From positions 682,001 to 746,000 of the forward strand of contig NZ_QJTE01000001.1 in assembly GCF_003217255.1 (NCBI RefSeq): a stretch of 64,000 bases of DNA, read 5' to 3'. Each line of letters begins with the position of its first letter. Position 1 is the stretch's first letter. Positions 33,259 to 42,900 of this stretch are shown here, piece after piece. Origin of the DNA: Pseudoroseicyclus aestuarii. GTDB lineage: Bacteria; Pseudomonadota; Alphaproteobacteria; Rhodobacterales; Rhodobacteraceae. Under the pieces are notes generated by a model that made no database searches, had not been told where the DNA came from, and worked only from the letters and a program-made list of their open reading frames with translations. Both the position numbers and the translations under genes were made by a program.

Positions 33259-34958
33259 CAGTATTCCGCCTCGCTTCTGACCGAGTGCCGGAGGGCCGGA
33301 AGCCAGTCCTCCTGCCTCGGCGGATCGGGGTAATTGCGGGTCTCCCGGATGGTGGATTCGCGGTAGGCCGTGAACCAGACCTCGGAGCCGCCCTCGTAGG
33401 GGGTAAGCAGCGTGCCCTGCACCTTGTGCAGCAGCCCCGCCAGGATGATGCCGTTGTTGTTGGCGGTGAAAATCTCCACCCGGCCCTGACCGCGCTCGTA
33501 GAGCCCCTCGTACATGCCGCGCTCGGGGTCGTAGCTTTCGATGATCGCGTCGAAGAGCACGTCGGTGTAGTCGGTGTCCCAGAGCGACCAGAGGCCGATC
33601 GCGGCCTTGGCGGCGATGGCGGCATGGTCGGGGACGTAGTCGCCGCGCGGCGAGACCGTGTTCCAGGGATACCCGTCCGAGAAGATCGTGTCGTAGGTGA
33701 AGTAGGGCGGGCCAGAGACGTTGTGCTCGGACCGGGCGGTCATGAAACCCGTGTTCTGCCAGCGCGCCTCCTGCACCTCGTAGATGCGATCGGCGAATTC
33801 CGCGCGCCAGCCGTCGGAATGCAGCCAGTCCGGCGTGATGTCGTCGTGCGGCAGGTCGAACCCCAGCTCTAGCCCGTCGAGCAGGTAGGATTCCGTCACC
33901 ACGTAGTTCTGCGAGTGGAACAGCCGCGGATCGCGCCCGTCGTAGGGCACCGGCACGCCGAAGATCGAGGCGGTGAGATAGGGCTCGGCCCGGTGCGACA
34001 GCAGCGGCCGGAATCCCCAGAGGGCAAAGCCCTTGGCGGCATATTCCTCGTAGCCCAGGCGTCCCTCCTGGGCATAGACGGTCTCGTTGGTTTCCTTGTC
34101 GATATAGGCGCCGATCAGCAGACCTTCCTCGTCGACGATATTGCTGAAGTCCCACTTGAGCAGGACGGCGTCGATGCTGTTGCCGAGGTAGGGGTAGCGG
34201 TGCTTGAGAATCCGCATCCAGACGAGGAACCGGCCGATGTCGAGGGCGGAGAAGCCGATCTCGCCCGATCGGTTGGTGTAGTTCACCTTCTCGCCGGTGC
34301 GGGTGTGATACACCTTGTTCGGCATTTCGCCGCGGAACAGGTCCAGCCCCTTGAGGGTGGTGAGAAGTTGCATCGCCCGGCGGTCGAACTCCGGCTTTTC
34401 GATCAGGCACAGCTCGTAGGCGGCGACCATGCCGCTGACGTAGGAGGCGGTGTCCCACATCGTGGTCGAGGGGTAGTTTCCGACCGAATTGGCCAGGCCC
34501 GTCTCTTCCTGCGTGTAGGTCTCGAAGTAGTGCCAGGCGACCTCGGCTGCGCGCATCTCGCGCTCGTCGAGAAAGCCGCGGCGGGGGCTGTACTGGCTGA
34601 CGTATTCGTTGCGGGCGGTGTAGCCGACCTGCACCTGATCCGCCGCGGGTCGCGCATCGGGCATGGTTTCAAAGTAATCCTCGGGCATCTCGCACATCCG
34701 CGGCGGGCGTTCGCGCATCGGGCGGCCTTCGATGCTGCTGAGGGTCTCGATCGGAAGGCTGCCGCGCATCAGGGCCGGCATGTCGTCCAGCGCGCTGCCG
34801 GCAAGGACAGGCACCGCCTGGTCAGGCTGCTGCAGGAAGATGGCCCGGGCAGCAACGCCGGCAGAGACGGTCAGCCCGAGCAGCGCCGCCGTCGAGACGG
34901 CCAGAGAGGCAAGGCCGAAGCCAGCGGATCTGCGCGGGGTCTTGTGACGGTGCGGCAT
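33258..34958 (-). CDS. Second DUF3131 protein, membrane-anchored
   Basis: 566 residues. One helix near 15-40 (FGLASLAVSTAALLGLTVSAGVAARAIF) anchors or exports it, a linker to about 110 follows, then a DUF3131 domain. Elements parallel to the 23933-25231 protein are NYPSTTMWDTASYVSGMVAAYEL, EIGFSALDIGRFLVWMRIL, GRLGYEEYAAKGFALWGF and FTANNNGIILAGLLHKVQG. I start it at ATG 34958 (AGGAAGG site) rather than 35018. The paired DUF3131 genes, one in each minus-strand run, suggest two steps on the same polymer. Confidence 0.83.
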   Translation of the reverse strand: MPHRHKTPRRSAGFGLASLAVSTAALLGLTVSAGVAARAIFLQQPDQAVPVLAGSALDDMPALMRGSLPIETLSSIEGRPMRERPPRMCEMPEDYFETMPDARPAADQVQVGYTARNEYVSQYSPRRGFLDEREMRAAEVAWHYFETYTQEETGLANSVGNYPSTTMWDTASYVSGMVAAYELCLIEKPEFDRRAMQLLTTLKGLDLFRGEMPNKVYHTRTGEKVNYTNRSGEIGFSALDIGRFLVWMRILKHRYPYLGNSIDAVLLKWDFSNIVDEEGLLIGAYIDKETNETVYAQEGRLGYEEYAAKGFALWGFRPLLSHRAEPYLTASIFGVPVPYDGRDPRLFHSQNYVVTESYLLDGLELGFDLPHDDITPDWLHSDGWRAEFADRIYEVQEARWQNTGFMTARSEHNVSGPPYFTYDTIFSDGYPWNTVSPRGDYVPDHAAIAAKAAIGLWSLWDTDYTDVLFDAIIESYDPERGMYEGLYERGQGRVEIFTANNNGIILAGLLHKVQGTLLTPYEGGSEVWFTAYRESTIRETRNYPDPPRQEDWLPALRHSVRSEAEY

Positions 34959-35009
34959 AGAGGATTCGCCTTCCTGGCAGGAGCGATTTCGCCACCATAG
35001 GCAAAACGT

Positions 35010-35095
35010 CCTTAACAAAGGCGGAATCGCGCTTCATTAGGCCCGGTTCTTATCTCCCGCGCTTGTCAAGGGGTTTGCGAAGCGGTTTGTTAAGG
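35010..35095. promoter_or_regulatory. Divergent control region with mirrored TTTGTTAAGG boxes
   Basis: TTTGTTAAGG occurs once on each strand, at 35086-35095 (plus) and 35019-35010 (minus). Each reads toward its own gene and lies 42 and 51 bases before the respective ATG. The matched spacing suggests a shared regulator or promoter element for the ABC-like and DUF3131 genes. Confidence 0.55.
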
Positions 35096-35137
35096 CCGGT
35101 GCTGTAGGTCTGCTGCTGTCCGAGAAAGGGAGCAGCC

Positions 35138-37117
35138 ATGCTGTACCAGAGCAAGTTCACGGCAGAGCCCGGCGCCGCGCAGGCGCAGCCGGCCCCCCCG
35201 TCGCGCTGGAGCAGGGCGACCGACGCGGCAGAGCCGCAGACGGCGATCCTCTGCGCGCCCCGGTCACTGCCGTCCTGGGCCGCGACGCTCTCCGCGGTCT
35301 TCGCGATCGGGGCCGGGCTCTGCCTGCTTGCCGTCGGTCTTCTGGCCGTCTTCTTCCAGGCGCTGGTGGCCGAGCAGGCGCAACCGGTCTTCGCGTTGCT
35401 GCTGGCCCTCGTCGGCCTTGTGCCGGTTCTGGGGGCCTTGCTTTTCGACTTCGCCCATGGCCGCTCTCTCTGGGGCTACCGCGTGCTGCGCGGGGCGCAG
35501 GCGCGGCGGGCCCAGGCCGGGCTGGCGTTGCTGGTCGGGGTGCTGCTGGGGGTGCTGCACCCGCTGCTGGCGCTGGGCGTTGCGCTGTCCGGCCTCGGCG
35601 GACTGGCTGGCGGCTGGCTGTTGTCGCGCCGCGACCGGGCGGAGCCGCTCTGGGATGTCACGCCCGCCGAGGCGGCGGGCATCCTGGCCGGGCGCGATGC
35701 GGTCGGGCTGGCGATGGCGACGACCGCGCCGGACAGCCATGCGCTCGAGGCGCCGCTGGCGCGCAGCCTGTGCTGGGGCGGGGCCCTGGTCGGGCTGGCC
35801 TGCGCGAGCCTGCTGGCGGCGCAGGGGCATCTGACCACGGCGGCGGTGCCGGGCGTCGGGCTGATCACGCTCTGGGCCTCTGGCGCGCTGGGCGGGCACC
35901 TCCTGGCCCGGACGCGCCCCGAGAGCCGGGCCGAGGGGCTGACCCGCAGCCTCGACCGCCTCGAGGCCGCGGAGCCGGACATGACGCCCGGGCTGCATGT
36001 CGCGGCCCTCAGCGTGATGCAGCCCGCCGGGCCGAGCCTCCTGTCGGAGGTCAGCCTCGATCTCGAGCCGGGCTCGATCCTTGGGGTGACGGGGCCGAGC
36101 GGGGCGGGCAAGTCGCTGCTTCTGCAGGCGCTGGGCGCGCCCTACGATCTTGCCGGGCTCGACCTGCGCGGGGCGGTGCGCGCCAATGGCCGGGACCTGT
36201 GGCAGCGCGACGCGCAGACCGACATGGTGCCCGCCGTCCTGCTGCCGCCGCAGCCGCTGATCCTTCCGGCCGGCGGGCGCGACAACCTGACCTGTTTCCA
36301 CGGTGGCAGCGCGCCCCAGCAGGGGCAGCATATCCTCGAGAGCCTGATCCATTCCGCCGAGGAGGCGGAGGTGATCTGCGCGGCGCCGGATGCCACGCGC
36401 CTGCCGCTGGGCCGGCGCAAGGCCCTGGCGCTAGCCCGCGGCCTTCTCATGGCGCCGGACGTCTACCTTTTCGACCGGCCCGAGGACGGGCTGTCCGATC
36501 CGGTGATTGCCGCGCTGGCGGAGCGTCTGCTGCAGGAAAAGCGGCTCGGCCGCTGCATCGTGATGGTCACCGGCAACCGCGCGCTCCTCGAGATCTGTGA
36601 TCGGCTGCTGGCGATGGAGGAGGGGCGTGTCGTCGATTACGGCGATGCCCGCGAGATCCGGCAAAAGGCCGTCGCTGGCTGGCTGCGCTACTCGGGGCGG
36701 CGAGCGCTAAGTTCGGAAGAGGGGCTGACGCGCTGGGTGCGCAACCAGTTCCAACGCACCGGGGACGAGCCGAATCGCCGCGCCATGTCCCGCGTCGCGG
36801 CCGAGATGCTCGCCCTGTCGTGCCAGAGCGCGCCGCGGCTGGGCGAGCCGCGCATCCGCTTCGAGCTGAAGAAGACCCGCACCCATGCCCTGCTGCGGAT
36901 GATCGACGACGATCCCGGCCTGTCCAGTGGCCGGATCGAGAGGGCGCGTCTCGAGATGGAAGAGGCCGAGGAGGGCATGCGCCTGACGCCGCTGGCCGAG
37001 GTGCTGCGCCATGTCGAGGATCTGCAGACCACGGTCGAGCGGGACAAGCGGGTGATCACGGCGCAGGTCGCGACCTTCGATCCGCGCCGGATCCAGCCGG
37101 GGGGAGGCCCGCTGTGA
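35138..37117 (+). CDS. ABC-exporter-like membrane protein with degenerate ATPase
   Basis: 659 residues. About six membrane helices in the first 260 residues, then an ABC domain. Walker A is intact (GPSGAGKSLLL, about 318-328) and a Q-loop-like PPQPLIL is present. The signature is LPLGRRK instead of LSGGQ, Walker B is VYLFDRPEDGLS with Arg in place of the catalytic Glu, and the switch His is absent (VTGNRALL). A C-terminal extension of about 140 residues (515-659) is helical, perhaps coiled coil. ATP may be bound but probably not turned over normally. Its stop overlaps the start of the HlyD-like gene. Likely role: export or assembly partner for the polysaccharide or a protein. Confidence 0.8.
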   Translation: MLYQSKFTAEPGAAQAQPAPPSRWSRATDAAEPQTAILCAPRSLPSWAATLSAVFAIGAGLCLLAVGLLAVFFQALVAEQAQPVFALLLALVGLVPVLGALLFDFAHGRSLWGYRVLRGAQARRAQAGLALLVGVLLGVLHPLLALGVALSGLGGLAGGWLLSRRDRAEPLWDVTPAEAAGILAGRDAVGLAMATTAPDSHALEAPLARSLCWGGALVGLACASLLAAQGHLTTAAVPGVGLITLWASGALGGHLLARTRPESRAEGLTRSLDRLEAAEPDMTPGLHVAALSVMQPAGPSLLSEVSLDLEPGSILGVTGPSGAGKSLLLQALGAPYDLAGLDLRGAVRANGRDLWQRDAQTDMVPAVLLPPQPLILPAGGRDNLTCFHGGSAPQQGQHILESLIHSAEEAEVICAAPDATRLPLGRRKALALARGLLMAPDVYLFDRPEDGLSDPVIAALAERLLQEKRLGRCIVMVTGNRALLEICDRLLAMEEGRVVDYGDAREIRQKAVAGWLRYSGRRALSSEEGLTRWVRNQFQRTGDEPNRRAMSRVAAEMLALSCQSAPRLGEPRIRFELKKTRTHALLRMIDDDPGLSSGRIERARLEMEEAEEGMRLTPLAEVLRHVEDLQTTVERDKRVITAQVATFDPRRIQPGGGPL

Positions 37118-38523
37118 GCCGGTCCGCCCGAGGCGCCTTCCGCCACTGCCCGTCGCGCCGGGCCGGTCTGCGCCGCCTTCTCTGGGCGGCGGGGGCGGTG
37201 ACGGCCGTCCTCGCGCCGCTGCCGGGCCTGTGGCAGGGGGCGCTCGCCGTCCCGGTTCCAGCGCGCGAGAGCTTTGTCGGTGCCCTGACGGCCGATGCCA
37301 CGCCCCTCGCGCTCGAGGTGCCGGCCGGGGCCTCCTTGCGGGCGATCCTCGTCTCGGCCGGAGAGCGGGTCGCGCCGGGGCAGACGCTTGCCGTGCTGGA
37401 CGAGGCCGCGCTGGCGCGGCAGGCGCTGCTGCGCCGCGCCGACAGGCTGGTCGCGCGGGGCCTGCGCGACTGCCTGCTGTCGGGGCAGATGCCGGCGCAG
37501 GAGATGCCGCCCGACCTCGCCGAGGATCCCGAGACCCTGGCCGAGACGGAGGCCCGGCTGATGGCCGCCGAGGAGAGCTGCCACCAGCAGCGCGGCCTGT
37601 CCAGCCGCGAGCGGGAGCGGCTGCAGGCGGGTCTTGCCGCCGTCGCCGCCGACATGGCGGTGATCGAGGCGAGCCGGCGCATGCTGGTCGAGACAGTCAC
37701 CGCCGGCGGAGGCGAGGGGCAGGAGACGGCCAACCGCGCCATCTCGCTGGCGGCGGAGCGCAATCGGCTCGAGGCACGGCGCAGCCAGCTCGAGGAGGCG
37801 CTGAGCGAGCGGGGGCGCGAGCAGGACAGCGCGCGCCTGGAGCAGATCGCCGGGCTGACCGAGGAGATCGCCGGGGCGCGCCGGGACGAGGCCGCGCTGC
37901 TGGCGCTCCGCGCGAGCCCGCGGCTGAGCCTGCCGCGCGGCGGGCGCGTCACCCGGGTGCGCCAGGTCGCCCTCGGCGCCGCCATGCCCGAGAGGGGCCC
38001 GATCCTGGAGGTCATGCCCGAGGCGACGGCCGGCTATACGGTGCGCTTCGACATGCCGCTGGCCCGCGCGGCGAGCTTGACCCTGGGCGAGGGGGTGCAG
38101 GTCACCCTGTCCGGTTTCCTCGGCCGCTCCCTGTCGCTCGAGGGGGCGATCGCCGGCGTCGCGCCCTCCTCGCAGGAGGGAATGGCGCGGCTGACGGCCA
38201 GGCTGGCGCCCGACAGCCGGCGGCTGATCGCGGCCCATCCCGTCGCGGCCAGCCTGCAGATGGAAGGCAGCATGGTGACCATCGGTGTCGCGGCCGCCGA
38301 AACCACGCTCAGCCGCGCGATGTCGCGGGTGCTGCGGCAGGCCGGAACGCAGGTCGCCGCCGGCTGGGAGGCGCGCCTGGGACGGCCGCTGCTGGGCCGG
38401 CAGGCTGCGCCCGAGGAGGGTGCGGCCGCGCCGCCGGGCCCCGCCCCGGCCCAGGGCAGGGCGATGGAGAGCGGGGCGGTGGAGGCGGGGACCGCGGCAG
38501 GCGCAGGCGCGGGCCGCGGCTGA
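37114..38523 (+). CDS. HlyD-like periplasmic adaptor (membrane fusion protein)
   Basis: 469 residues from GTG 37114, overlapping the previous stop (GTGA) with a GGGGGAGG site. One N-terminal helix (about 19-38), then a lipoyl-type half-motif (LEVPAGASLRAILVSAGERVAPGQTLAVLDEAAL), a long alpha-helical hairpin about 125-270, the second lipoyl half (LSLPRGGRVTRVRQVALGAAMPERGPILEVMP) and a beta-barrel domain (GYTVRFDMPLARAASLTLGEGVQVTLSGF). Its tail is Ala/Gly/Pro-rich. In type I systems such adaptors link the inner-membrane pump to an outer-membrane channel; BgsB-type proteins do this for glucan synthases. No TolC is nearby. Confidence 0.83.
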   Translation: MSRSARGAFRHCPSRRAGLRRLLWAAGAVTAVLAPLPGLWQGALAVPVPARESFVGALTADATPLALEVPAGASLRAILVSAGERVAPGQTLAVLDEAALARQALLRRADRLVARGLRDCLLSGQMPAQEMPPDLAEDPETLAETEARLMAAEESCHQQRGLSSRERERLQAGLAAVAADMAVIEASRRMLVETVTAGGGEGQETANRAISLAAERNRLEARRSQLEEALSERGREQDSARLEQIAGLTEEIAGARRDEAALLALRASPRLSLPRGGRVTRVRQVALGAAMPERGPILEVMPEATAGYTVRFDMPLARAASLTLGEGVQVTLSGFLGRSLSLEGAIAGVAPSSQEGMARLTARLAPDSRRLIAAHPVAASLQMEGSMVTIGVAAAETTLSRAMSRVLRQAGTQVAAGWEARLGRPLLGRQAAPEEGAAAPPGPAPAQGRAMESGAVEAGTAAGAGAGRG

Positions 38524-38623
38524 GTGCGCCGTGATGACCCGGGCGTGATCGCGGGCGGCCTGCAGCCGCTGGCGCTTGCCCCTCGGGGCCGTTACCATCC
38601 GGGCGAAAGCCGGGAGGGTGGCC

Positions 38624-39310
38624 ATGGCCGAGCATGATGATCTGGCGCAGCTGATCGCCTGCCCGCATTGCGACGCGCTCTACCACGTGCGCCTGCCCGA
38701 AGAGGGCGAGCGGGCGGTCTGCGGGCGCTGTCACAGCGTGCTGATCCGGCCGCGCAAGCGGGCCGGCATGCGGATCATCATGATCGCGGCGGCCGTCGCG
38801 GTGCTGGTGGTGGGCGCCGTCTGGTTTCCCTTCCTGCGGATCAGCCGGGCCGGGTTCTCGAACGATGCGACGCTGTTGGGCACCGCGCTTTCCTTCGGGA
38901 CGGGGCCGCTGGCGCTGCTCTCGGTCGCGGTGACGCTGATGATCGTGCTGCTGCCGCTCACGCGCGCATTGCTGCTGATCTACGTCCTCGGGCCGATCGT
39001 CTTCGACCGGGCGCCGCGGGTGCTCGCCCGCCCGGCCTTCCGCCTGTCGGAGGCGCTGCGCCCCTGGTCGATGGGCGAGATCTTCGCGCTCGGCTGCGCC
39101 GTGGCGCTGGTCAAGGTGGCCGATCTCGCGCAGCTCAGCTTCGGGCCGGCCTTCTGGATGTTCTCGGCCCTCGTGGTGCTGACGGTGGTGCAGGACCGGA
39201 CGCTGGACCGCTGGTCGGTCTGGCAGGCGCTGGAGCCGCAGCCGCTGCCGCCGCAGGATCATGCCGCCGCGATCGCGGACCCGGCCTCCCGCGCCGGGAC
39301 GCCCGCATGA
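38624..39310 (+). CDS. pqiA: PqiA, first half-length protein
   Basis: 228 residues from ATG 38624 (GGGAGGG site). N-terminal zinc-ribbon-like CPHC...CGRC, then four membrane helices of a single PqiA domain (AGMRIIMIAAAVAVLVVGAVWFPF, GPLALLSVAVTLMIVLLPL, MGEIFALGCAVALVKVADL). E. coli PqiA holds two such domains in one chain; here they are split in two genes coupled by an ATGA overlap. The Pqi system spans the envelope and is thought to move lipids or protect membranes. First gene of pqiA-pqiA-pqiB-pqiC. Confidence 0.9.
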   Translation: MAEHDDLAQLIACPHCDALYHVRLPEEGERAVCGRCHSVLIRPRKRAGMRIIMIAAAVAVLVVGAVWFPFLRISRAGFSNDATLLGTALSFGTGPLALLSVAVTLMIVLLPLTRALLLIYVLGPIVFDRAPRVLARPAFRLSEALRPWSMGEIFALGCAVALVKVADLAQLSFGPAFWMFSALVVLTVVQDRTLDRWSVWQALEPQPLPPQDHAAAIADPASRAGTPA

Positions 39311-39924
39311 GCGCGCCGAGAAGCGCGCGCGAGGCCGGCCTCGTCGCCTGCACCCGCTGTAGCCGGGTCTGGCCGATGGGAACGGAGCGCTGCGGCCGCT
39401 GCGGCAGCCATCTCGTCAGCCGCGACAGCCGCAGTCTCAGCCGGGTCTGGGCCTGGTGGCTCGCCGGGCTGATGTGCTACATCCCGGCCAACATGTACCC
39501 GATGCTCGTCACCAGCACGCTGATGTCGAGCCAGTCCAACACCATCGTCGGCGGCGCCATAGAGCTGGTCGAACACGGTGCGCCCGTTCCGGGGCTGATT
39601 GTCCTCGTCGCCAGCGTCTGCATCCCGATCGGCAAGTTCATCGCCATCGCCTGGCTCGCACTCTCGGTGCGGCGGGGCAGCAGGGCGCAGCCGCGCCGGC
39701 GCCAGCATGTCTACGAAATCGTGGAATATATCGGCCGCTGGTCGATGATCGACGTCTTCGTGGTTGCCATCCTGACGGCGCTCGTGCAACTCAACGTCGT
39801 CGCCTCCATCCACCCGGGGCCCGCGGCCCTGGCCTTTGCCCTATCGGTGATCTTCACGATGCTTTCCGCCCAGGCCTTTGACTCCCGCATGATCTGGGAC
39901 CGCATCGACGAGGCGCGGGCTTGA
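39307..39924 (+). CDS. pqiA: PqiA, second half-length protein
   Basis: 205 residues. N-terminal CTRC...CGRC zinc ribbon, then four helices of the second PqiA domain with the family motif CYIPANMYPMLVTSTLMSSQSNTIVGG and IEYIGRWSMIDVFVVAILTALVQL-type sequence. ATG 39307 overlaps the previous stop (ATGA); its own stop overlaps the TTG start of pqiB. It presumably pairs with the first half to form the inner-membrane part. Confidence 0.9.
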   Translation: MSAPRSAREAGLVACTRCSRVWPMGTERCGRCGSHLVSRDSRSLSRVWAWWLAGLMCYIPANMYPMLVTSTLMSSQSNTIVGGAIELVEHGAPVPGLIVLVASVCIPIGKFIAIAWLALSVRRGSRAQPRRRQHVYEIVEYIGRWSMIDVFVVAILTALVQLNVVASIHPGPAALAFALSVIFTMLSAQAFDSRMIWDRIDEARA

Positions 39925-42900
39925 GCGATGCGGCCCCCGAGGTGCCGGTGCAAAGCGGCCGTCGCAGCCTGTGGCAGCGCGTCTCCATCGTCTGGGTCGT
40001 GCCGATCGCCGCGCTGATCGTCGCACTCGGCATCGCCTGGAACAGCTGGCGCGAGCAGGGCCCGCTGATCGAGATCGTCTTCCTCGACGGCGCCGGCGTG
40101 ACCGCCGGCGAAACCGAGCTGCGCTTCCGCGACGTGACGGTCGGCCTCGTGGAGGAGGTCGGCTTCACCGAGGATCTCGACCAGGTCCGGGTCTCTGTCC
40201 GGATCGACCGCGACGTCGCGCCCTACGTCGACGAAGAGGCGAAGTTCTGGATCGTCCGCCCCGAGGTTTCGACCCGCGGTGTCTCCGGCCTCGAGACCGT
40301 GCTCTCGGGCGTCTACCTTCAGGGCCAGTGGGATACCGTCCAGGGCGAGCAGACCTCGGAGTTCGAGGGCCTGACACAGGCGCCGCTTCTCGGGCCCGAC
40401 CGCCTTGGCCTCAGCATCGTGCTGCGGGCCAGCGGCGGGCTGCTGTCGTCGAATTCGCCGCTGCTTTACAAGGGCGTCGAGGTCGGCCGCATCGGCGAGG
40501 CGCGGGTCAGCGCCGACGGCTTCTACGTCGAGGCGCCGGCCGTGATCTACGCGCCCTACGACAACCTCGTGACCGAGGCGACGCGCTTCTGGGACACCTC
40601 GGGCTTCTCGGTCTCGCTGGGCAGTCAGGGGGCCGAGATCAACTTCGATTCCATCGCCTCGCTCGTCGCTGGAGGCCTGACCTTCGACACCTTCGTCTCG
40701 GGGGCGGAGCTGGCCGAAGAGGGCGATGTCTTCGAGGTCTTCGACGACGAGGAGCCGGCCCGCAACAGCGTGTTCCAGACCACCGATCAGAACTCGCTCA
40801 ACCTTTCCGCGCTCTTCGACGGGAACGTCGCAGGGCTGACCATCGGCTCGCTGGTCGAGATCAACGGCATCCGGATCGGCACCGTCGCCGGGCTGACCGG
40901 CCTCGTTGATCGTGCACGCTTCGGCGATACCGACGTGCGGCTGCAGACGATCCTGCAGATCCGGCCCTCGGCCCTTGGCCTCGATCAGGAGGCCGGCGCC
41001 GAGGAGGCGCTGGATTTCCTGACCGCCGCCGTCGGCGAGGGGCTGCGCGCCCGGCTGGTCACCGGCAACCTGCTGACCGGCGGGCTCAAGGTGCAGCTCT
41101 TCTACCCCGAGACCGTGCAGCCGGCCTCTCTCGATCTGGACGCGGAGCCCTTCCCGGCGCTGCCGACGGTCGAGAGCGATATTGTCGACGTGCAGGCCAC
41201 GGCGCAGGGCACGCTCGACCGGATCAACGACCTGCCGATCGAGGCGCTGCTGCAGAACGCCTCCGACTTCCTCGACAATGCCGCCGCTCTGCTGGGCAGC
41301 GACGACCTGCAGCGCACCCCCGCCGAGGTGCGCGGCCTGTTGGCCGATGTGCGCGGCGTCGTCGGCTCTGACGGGGTGCAGCAACTGCCCTCGCAGCTGA
41401 GCGAGGTCATGGCGGGTGCCAATGCGCTGGTCGCCGATGTCGATCTGATCCTGCAGGACATCGACGAGAACGAGGCCGTGCCACGTGTCCTCGCGGCTGT
41501 CGACGCGCTCTCGGCTGCGGCCAGCGACGTGAACGACGGCCTCGAGGGGCTGCCCGCGCTTCTGAGCAGCCTCACCGCCGTGGCGGACGAGGCAGGCGAC
41601 CTGCCGCTGGACGCGCTGGTCTCCGAGATCGCGGGCCTCGCGCAGGATGCGCGCAGCCTCGTCGGCTCCGAGGCGATTCAGGCCGTTCCCGAGCGTGTCG
41701 CCTCCGTCACCGAAGAGCTGGACGGCGCGGTGCAGCAGCTGCGCGGCCTGCTTGGTCAGGTCTCTGACCAGCAGGGCGTGGCGCGTGCGCTGGCCGCTGT
41801 CGACAGCGCCGGCGCCGCCGCCGACGAGCTGACCGAGGCGCTGGACGGCGTGCCCGCGCTGGTCGCGCGGATCGACAGCCTCGCGGCCCAGGCCGGAGAG
41901 ATGGACCTGCCGGCGCTGAGCGCCGAGGTGCAGGGTCTTGCCGCCGATGCGCGCGGTCTTGTCGGCAGCGAGGCGACGCAGGCGCTGCCGGCGCAGATCG
42001 CGGCGCTCACGACGCAGCTGAACGGCACGCTTGGTGCGGTGCGCGGCCTCGTCACCGGCATCACCGATCAGGACGGCGTGGCGCGGCTGCTGGCGGCCGT
42101 GGACTCGGCCCAGGCCGCGGCTTCTGGCGTGGAAGGCAGCATTGCCGGTGTTCCGGCGCTGATCGATCGACTCGATGCTGTCGCGGCGCAGGCGCAGAGC
42201 GTCGATCTTGACGGCATTGCCGCGCAGGTCGAGGGGCTGGCCGCGGATGCCCGCGTCCTCGTCTCCTCCGAGGCGACGCAGGCGCTGCCGGGCCGCATCG
42301 GCGCGCTGACTGATCAGCTGTCCGGCGCCGCCAGCGAGGCGCGGGAGCTGATCGCAGAGGTCAACGAGACCGGCGGCGCGGAGCGCCTGCTGGCCGCGGT
42401 GGACGCGGCGCAGGAGGCGGCGCGCTCTGTCTCGGCCTCGGTCGACGAAAGCCTCGCCGGGGTTCCGGCGCTGGTCGCCCGCATCGACGCCATCGCGGAA
42501 AGCGCGCAGGCCGTGCCGCTGGACCAGCTTGCGGGCCGGGTCGACGCGCTGCTGCGCGACGCGCAGGCCGTCATCGGTCAGGACAGCGCCCGCCAGCTGC
42601 CCGAGGAGCTGAACGGCGCGCTGAGCGAGCTGCGGCAGATCCTGTCGGACCTGCGCAGCCAAGGCGTGATCGACAACGTCAATGCCACGCTGGTCTCGGC
42701 GCGCACCGCGCTCGAACAGCTGGCCGTGGTGGCCGATACGCTGCCGCAGCTGGCGCAGCGGGCCGATGCGCTGCTGGTCAGCGCCAGCGGCACGGTCGGT
42801 GTCGTGGGCAGCCAGACGGAGCCCGCGCTGCGTGACCTGCGCTCGGCGCTGCGGCAGGTCTCGGATGCCGCAGAGGCCGTCTCCAGCCTGGCCCGCGCGA

